Origin: Acidobacteriota bacterium
GTDB taxonomy: Bacteria > Acidobacteriota > Blastocatellia > RBC074
Assembly: GCA_016710075.1 (NCBI GenBank)
Contig: JADJLO010000020.1
Location: 1-64,000 of the forward strand
Reading direction: 5' to 3'
Length of the DNA stretch: 64,000 nt
Both the position numbers and the translations under genes were made by a program. The notes beneath the pieces are model-generated. The model made no database searches. It saw only the letters and a list, made by a program, of their open reading frames with translations, and was not told where the DNA came from. Positions 62,546 to 64,000 of this stretch are shown here, in pieces (position 1 is the stretch's first letter; each line of letters starts with the position of its first letter).

Positions 62546-62586
62546 GCTGGTATTTTGCCCGAGCTGTTATTTTAATTTCAGAAGAT

Positions 62587-62670
62587 ATGGCAAAGGGAAC
62601 GCACTACAATGAGCGGCCGGGAATCGTCGAGGGTACGGTTTCAGGCGAAGTAGTGAGCAAGCATCTATAG
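62587..62670 (+). CDS. Possible 27-residue small protein
   Basis: ATG at 62587 opens MAKGTHYNERPGIVEGTVSG then EVVSKHL and TAG. The residues look protein-like rather than random, but the ribosome binding site is weak and I know no family. It lies between rpmE and a terminator. Confidence 0.3.
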   Translation: MAKGTHYNERPGIVEGTVSGEVVSKHL

Positions 62671-62684
62671 CTTTAGAAAATCAG

Positions 62685-62760
62685 AGCCACAGTCTGCTCG
62701 GAAGCCGGGCATCTCGCGATGAGATGGCTGTCGTCTGAAGCGATTGTGGCTTTATTTTTA
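62685..62760 (+). terminator. Structured terminator behind rpmE
   Basis: AGCCACA (62685-62691) pairs with TGTGGCT (62745-62751), and TTATTTTTA follows. Inside lies a hairpin CATCTC/GAGATG with loop GCGAT. The large internal part makes it more elaborate than a simple terminator. Confidence 0.65.
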
Positions 62761-62776
62761 AAAAACAAGTTCAGAC

Positions 62777-63913
62777 TTGAAGAAGGCCATGAAAGAACAG
62801 AAAGAGATCATAGTCGGGGGGCAGGCGGTAATTGAAGGGGTCATGATGAGGGCGCCGAATTCGTATGCGGTAGCAGTTCGGCGAATGGATGGGACGATAG
62901 TTTCGCAAGCCGAGCGGTTGCCGAAGCTGAGTGAAAAGTATCCGATTTTGAAGGTTCCGGTATTGAGAGGGAGCGCGGTGCTGATTCATTCGATGATCCT
63001 GGGGATCAAGGCCTTGAACTTTTCGGCGACGGTGGCGCTTGATGAGCAGCAGCCGGGGGTGCAGGTCAAGGCGGCGGCGGGAGCCGGAGTGTTGGCGACC
63101 ACCTCGCATGGGATCGAATCGTCGCGGATTTTGGAGCCTGCGATATCTGAAAAATCCACGGTGGACAAGGGCGAATCAGGTGCGGGAATGGCAGCGACGG
63201 CAGCGGGGTCGATAATCTTCGCCCTGTTTTTCAACGTCTTGTTGTTCATCGTCATGCCGTTGTTATTGACCAACATTCTGTTCATCTATTTTGGACTTGA
63301 GAATGCGCCCCGGATAATGCCGGTTGGCGGCGGTGCGGCGGACGGGGCGTGGTATCAGGGATTATGGATGTGGCTGCAGGCGTATCTGAAGCCGGTGCGA
63401 CCGTCGGTCAGTTTCAACCTGGTAGACGGCGTGATCAGGATGTGTTTCTTCGTGCTCATGATCTTCATCTTTTCACGATTGAACGACATCAGGCGAATCT
63501 TCGAGTATCACGGGGCCGAGCACAAAACAGTATACGCATGGGAAGCCGGCGAAGACCTGACGGTGGCCAATGCCAGACTCCATCCACGCCAGCATCCTCG
63601 GTGTGGAACCAGTTTTCTGATGGTGGTCATGCTGGTTTCGATCGTGCTTTTCTCGGTCATCAAATTCGATTCGCTGATATTCAATCTGCTGACGCGCATC
63701 GCCCTGATCCCGCTGATTGCGGGAATATCGTACGAAATCATCAAGGCGGCGGGTAGCAGTGAGAGTTCGAGATTCTTCTCCATCATCACGCGTCCTGGAA
63801 TCTGGATGCAGAATCTGACGACACGCGAACCATCGGATGACCAGCTTGAAGTGGCAATTTTCGCCCTCAAGGAATCGTTGAAACTCGAGCCGCTGCCCGA
63901 AGCCACGGCCTGA
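62777..63913 (+). CDS. DUF1385 family membrane protein (YqhQ-like)
   Basis: 378 residues. The start EIIVGGQAVIEGVMMRAPNS is the family signature; membrane spans include IIFALFFNVLLFIVMPLLLT. A conserved acidic/His core reads FEYHGAEHKTVYAWEAGEDL, and HPRQHPRCGTSFLMVVMLVS follows. Function unknown; it sits between rpmE and prfA in many genomes. It starts with a TTG or ATG near 62777 (weak ribosome binding site); the ATG at 62789 is an alternative. Confidence 0.9.
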   Translation: MKKAMKEQKEIIVGGQAVIEGVMMRAPNSYAVAVRRMDGTIVSQAERLPKLSEKYPILKVPVLRGSAVLIHSMILGIKALNFSATVALDEQQPGVQVKAAAGAGVLATTSHGIESSRILEPAISEKSTVDKGESGAGMAATAAGSIIFALFFNVLLFIVMPLLLTNILFIYFGLENAPRIMPVGGGAADGAWYQGLWMWLQAYLKPVRPSVSFNLVDGVIRMCFFVLMIFIFSRLNDIRRIFEYHGAEHKTVYAWEAGEDLTVANARLHPRQHPRCGTSFLMVVMLVSIVLFSVIKFDSLIFNLLTRIALIPLIAGISYEIIKAAGSSESSRFFSIITRPGIWMQNLTTREPSDDQLEVAIFALKESLKLEPLPEATA

Positions 63914-63948
63914 AAACAGAAAGACTGCAAAGACAGATACCCGATTTT

Positions 63949-64000
63949 ATGCTTGAGAAACTTGAAGCGATCGAAAAGACGTACGAGGAATTGACGCAGC
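63949..64000 (+). CDS. prfA: Peptide chain release factor 1, 5' end only
   Basis: ATG at 63949 opens MLEKLEAIEKTYEELTQ, the usual start of RF1, and is cut off by the window end. It follows DUF1385 by 35 bases, in the order commonly seen. RF1 reads UAG and UAA stop codons. No ribosome binding site is strong. Confidence 0.85.
   Translation, partial: MLEKLEAIEKTYEELTQ

Overview
The window looks like a chromosomal segment of a heterotrophic Gram-negative bacterium, most likely an Acidobacteriota member. This is inferred from a protein with the Solibacter-type TIGR03437 domain (30430-33548), the DUF1800/DUF1501 secretory pair, secreted TIM-barrel isomerases, a TolC/HlyD/ABC exporter and a BlaI/BlaR1-type pair. 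No tRNA, rRNA, CRISPR array or transposase gene was recognised.

Layout: 1-4110 is a stretch of broken genes (lytic transglycosylase, PiT phosphate transporter with its DUF47 partner, an unknown membrane protein). 4366-10622 reads leftward: an interrupted OMP-decarboxylase-family gene, a damaged ftsK, prfB with a programmed frameshift, and a methylmalonyl-CoA mutase large subunit; cstA follows on the + strand. 12817-17762 is an exporter operon (ABC, HlyD, TolC). 17946-26048 holds nagA, a damaged SYLF-domain gene, a haem-motif/beta-barrel protein, enoyl-CoA hydratase, dienelactone hydrolase, an SDR, a zinc-ribbon/BON protein and endonuclease IV. A strongly folded RNA with its own terminator follows (26287-26424). 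26633-35607 holds DUF1800/DUF1501, the TIGR03437 adhesin-like protein, a zinc-ribbon/kinase gene and a secreted isomerase. 35627-52633 is mostly housekeeping: queG, truA, HerA, a geranylgeranyl reductase-like gene, NUDIX, PqaA-like, serS, galU, a TPR protein, EamA, a second isomerase and priA. 52597-62086 has a membrane protein, ribA, maf, a MoxR/VWA pair and blaR1/blaI. The right end is rpmE, DUF1385 and the start of prfA.

Two things run through the whole window. First, many conserved genes are split by what look like single-base deletions, often in short homopolymers (ftsK, cstA, echA, nfo, the TIGR03437 gene, the kinase, the reductase, eamA, maf, blaR1, blaI). Two genes carry an in-frame TAA where GAA is expected, and two carry internal deletions. 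Sequencing or assembly error is the simplest reading of the single-base cases; the left-end block is worse and may be real decay. Gene coordinates below span the inferred full gene.

Second, the intergenic DNA is dominated by short-period repeats placed as inverted pairs: three unrelated families of 7-bp period, and a 117-144 bp element with 16-bp inverted ends starting GATTACG (five copies). These elements run into neighbouring genes and supply the last or first residues of several proteins. The structured RNA at 26287-26424 and this repeat system are the best candidates for something undescribed.
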